NCBI GenBank assembly: GCA_947427985.1
Contig: CANEKB010000071.1
Location: forward strand, 1 to 5,368
DNA from: an uncultured Candidatus Saccharibacteria bacterium
GTDB taxonomy: Bacteria; Patescibacteriota; Saccharimonadia; Saccharimonadales; Saccharimonadaceae
Length of the DNA stretch: 5,368 nt
Direction: 5' to 3'
Shown here: in pieces, positions 4,846-5,368 of the stretch
Layout of the letters: each line of letters begins with the position of its first letter
Numbering within the stretch: the stretch's first letter is position 1
Notes under the pieces: model-generated
Databases searched by the model: none
What the model was told of the DNA's origin: nothing
Seen by the model: only the letters and a program-made list of their open reading frames with translations
Translations under genes and position numbers: made by a program

Positions 4846-5368
4846 TGCGTAGCCGCAGCGCACGATAAGCGAAATGGGGGTGCTTTAGGATAGCACGAAG
4901 AGCAAGCCAGTCCTTGTGATTGAAGTCAGATTTATGGAGCAGCCCTTCATCCTCGGCAGCAAGAAGTTCTTGACGCCAAGTTTGGTAAAATTGTTTAGCG
5001 AGCGAGCCGGAAAGGCGCTGAAAGTTCCAATGGTAATGGCGAAATTTTGCCATTACCATGAGACTACTAAACTCCGGGAAGATTCCCCGCTCAGCGAGAA
5101 ATGTCTCAATCTCGGCATATTCACCGACGACAAAGTTGACTTTTCCGGGATCATTGATTGAGGAATTGACATTATCGACACGATAATGGACGAAAGCGTC
5201 AGGAGTGAGAACGATCTGCTTCGCGAGCGCCCAGACTTTAAAATTAAAACTAGTATCCTGATATGAAGCACCAGGTGTAGGAAGAAAGGTAATATCATTC
5301 TGGGTGAGAAATTTGCGGCGGTAGATGGCCGACCAGATGGCGGGAGCGAAACAGAAAAAAGCGCGACG
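4823..5368 (-). CDS. Family 2 glycosyltransferase, C-terminal part (N-terminus outside the window)
   Basis: The frame is open from the right edge to TAG at 4825-4823 and gives 181 residues. The visible part is the acceptor-side half of a GT2 enzyme. APAIWSAIYRRKFL (8-21) corresponds to the W-x-x-x-Y segment, followed by FLPTPGASYQDTSFNFK (28-44), in which Q37-D38 takes the place of the usual ED catalytic pair. VHYRVDNVNSS matches the common HYRxDNxxSS motif. The remaining ~100 residues are helical and basic, without clear membrane spans. The nucleotide- and metal-binding half (DDGS and DXD) must lie beyond 5368. The gene ends 18 bp before the permease and probably belongs to the same glycan pathway. 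An ATG at 5059 inside it is not the gene start, because the conserved motifs lie upstream of it. Family assignment is good; donor and acceptor are unknown. Confidence 0.88.
   Translation of the reverse strand, partial: RRAFFCFAPAIWSAIYRRKFLTQNDITFLPTPGASYQDTSFNFKVWALAKQIVLTPDAFVHYRVDNVNSSINDPGKVNFVVGEYAEIETFLAERGIFPEFSSLMVMAKFRHYHWNFQRLSGSLAKQFYQTWRQELLAAEDEGLLHKSDFNHKDWLALRAILKHPHFAYRALRLRIALKKIL
5030..5059. repeat. 30-bp near-perfect palindrome inside the partial glycosyltransferase gene
   Basis: ATGGTAATGGC (5030-5040) and GCCATTACCAT (5049-5059) are perfect 11-bp inverted repeats around GAAATTTT, which is itself almost self-complementary. Both strands therefore encode nearly the same short peptide (MVMAKF). 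It lies beyond the conserved GT2 motifs, where protein constraint is weak. A shorter hairpin (CATTATCG / CGATAATG, 5170-5188) lies about 110 bp further right in the same gene. Confidence 0.6.

Noticed and set aside
4823..5059. Separate 78-residue gene starting at ATG 5059
   Set aside because: The frame is open upstream to the window edge and carries GT2 motifs there. The ATG is internal and belongs to the palindrome.
5170..5188. 8-bp hairpin CATTATCG / CGATAATG
   Set aside because: A perfect 8-bp stem with a small loop is expected about once by chance in a window this long, and the bases encode the conserved HYRVDN motif.

Overview
The window reads as one leftward (minus-strand) surface-glycan locus from a bacterium. 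All supported genes lie on the minus strand, so transcription runs from position 5368 down to 1. Moderate GC, tight gene packing, standard-code stops including TGA, and consensus sigma-70 promoters set almost on top of start codons suggest a compact genome. A Saccharibacteria/Patescibacteria member is my best guess, with Firmicutes as the alternative. This rests on overall impression only, because no taxonomic marker gene is present.

Layout, in order of transcription: (1) 5368-4823, the C-terminal part of a family 2 glycosyltransferase whose N-terminus lies outside the window. (2) 4804-3980, an ABC-2 polysaccharide export permease (Wzm/TagG type). (3) 3979-3008, its ATPase (Wzt/TagH type), which starts directly after the permease stop and carries an unusual repetitive N-terminal extension. 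(4) 2958-1765, UDP-galactopyranose mutase (glf). (5) 1756-590, a second family 2 glycosyltransferase. (6) 537-154, a small PD-(D/E)xK nuclease resembling the CdiA C-terminal tRNase domain. (7) 157-1, a possible gene start overlapping the nuclease stop, which competes with a good intrinsic-terminator structure at 84-55. Consensus promoters precede the permease, glf and the nuclease.

How the genes work together: glf makes UDP-galactofuranose, the glycosyltransferases build a glycan that probably contains galactofuranose, and the ABC-2 pair exports the lipid-linked product. This resembles galactan-type loci with wzm-wzt and glf. The nuclease does not fit this pathway and looks like an accessory gene.

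The most striking signal lies in the first ~85 codons of the ATPase gene. Ten same-strand DnaA-box-like 9-mers (consensus TTWTNCACA, five perfect) occupy 3735-3905. Their start-to-start spacings are 11, 22, 21, 11, 22, 21, 21, 11 and 22 bp, close to whole helical turns. They fall in two different codon phases, which argues for DNA-level selection. The array is flanked by a perfect 16-bp palindrome on one side and, on the other, an AT-rich stretch containing a textbook TTGACT-N17-TATAAT promoter facing against the operon. A titration site, an origin-like element or a regulatory nucleoprotein site are all possible.
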